From positions 1-31,557 of the forward strand of contig CAZUMH010000033.1 in assembly GCA_964621645.1 (NCBI GenBank): a stretch of DNA of 31,557 nt, given 5' to 3'. The stretch comes from CAZUMH01 sp964621645. Lineage in GTDB: Bacteria; Zhuqueibacterota; QNDG01; JAGLOF01. The notes under the pieces are model-generated. The model was not told where the DNA came from. It made no database searches and worked only from the letters and a program-made list of their open reading frames with translations. Below are positions 31,505 to 31,557 of the stretch, piece after piece. Position 1 is the first letter of the stretch. Each line of letters opens with the position of its first letter. The translations under genes and the position numbers were made by a program.

Positions 31505-31557
31505 AAATTAAAAATACTAAGCCCCGGAGATATATGTTCTCCGGGGCTGCTTATGAT
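31505..31557 (-). terminator. Second terminator, near-identical and inverted, probably for a convergent gene to the right
   Basis: The same 11-bp stem (31520-31530 with 31538-31548) has the same loop read on the reverse strand. Positions 31519-31557 are the reverse complement of 31437-31475 with a single mismatch over 39 bases. On the reverse strand the stem is followed by TTAGTATTTTTAATTTG, so it would stop transcription that arrives from beyond the right edge. Confidence 0.8.

Noticed and set aside
1..31557. CRISPR arrays, tRNA/rRNA genes, insertion sequences or prophage
   Set aside because: No regularly spaced repeats, cloverleaf-like segments, transposase or integrase motifs were seen.

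Overview
This window looks like a chromosomal segment of an uncultured or little-studied bacterium of the FCB group or a neighbouring candidate phylum (Marinimicrobia, Calditrichota or KSB1-like). The main clue is two secreted proteins that end in the Por/T9SS-type sorting domain with the NYPNPFN signature. Lipoproteins, 6-bladed or PD40 beta-propellers, a carboxypeptidase-regulatory-like domain protein and a barrel-fused SppA point the same way. Base composition is moderate and strong GGAGG ribosome sites are common, several in front of TTG starts. I see no rRNA, tRNA, CRISPR array, phage or transposase gene. The phylum assignment is an inference.

Left part (1-11.3 kb): the 3' end of an FG-GAP repeat protein with a sorting domain, an SppA-like S49 peptidase fused to a barrel-like N-terminus, a carboxypeptidase-regulatory-like secreted protein, an unrecognised lipoprotein, a TetR regulator followed by a beta-lactamase-fold serine hydrolase with C-terminal TPRs, a reverse-strand aldo/keto reductase with two 4Fe-4S motifs, and a decayed TetR-family pseudogene. 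A PiT phosphate transporter with a C-terminal PhoU-like domain follows, behind a near-consensus promoter that overlaps a perfect palindrome.

Central part (13.9-20.7 kb) is the most interesting. A reverse-strand operon encodes a triple-rhodanese protein that matches EanB (hercynine sulfurtransferase of anaerobic ergothioneine biosynthesis), an EgtD/EanA histidine N-alpha-trimethyltransferase, the cysteine desulfurase SufS and its partner SufE. A beta-propeller lipoprotein follows on the same strand. Together these could convert histidine to hercynine (EanA) and insert sulfur into the C2 position without oxygen (EanB), with sulfur drawn from cysteine through SufS and SufE. The EanA-EanB route is known from green sulfur bacteria. 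Its operonic link to SufS-SufE, together with a divergent Fsr-like MFS transporter, is the candidate new element here.

Right part (20.8-31.6 kb): a BNR/sialidase-fold secreted protein with a sorting domain, an S9 prolyl-oligopeptidase-family exopeptidase, two tiny membrane-protein genes (one with a zinc ribbon), a histidine kinase, OmpR-type regulator and TPR-PD40-jelly-roll protein operon, a small lipoprotein and an outer-membrane barrel-like protein. The window ends in two near-identical terminator hairpins in inverted orientation.
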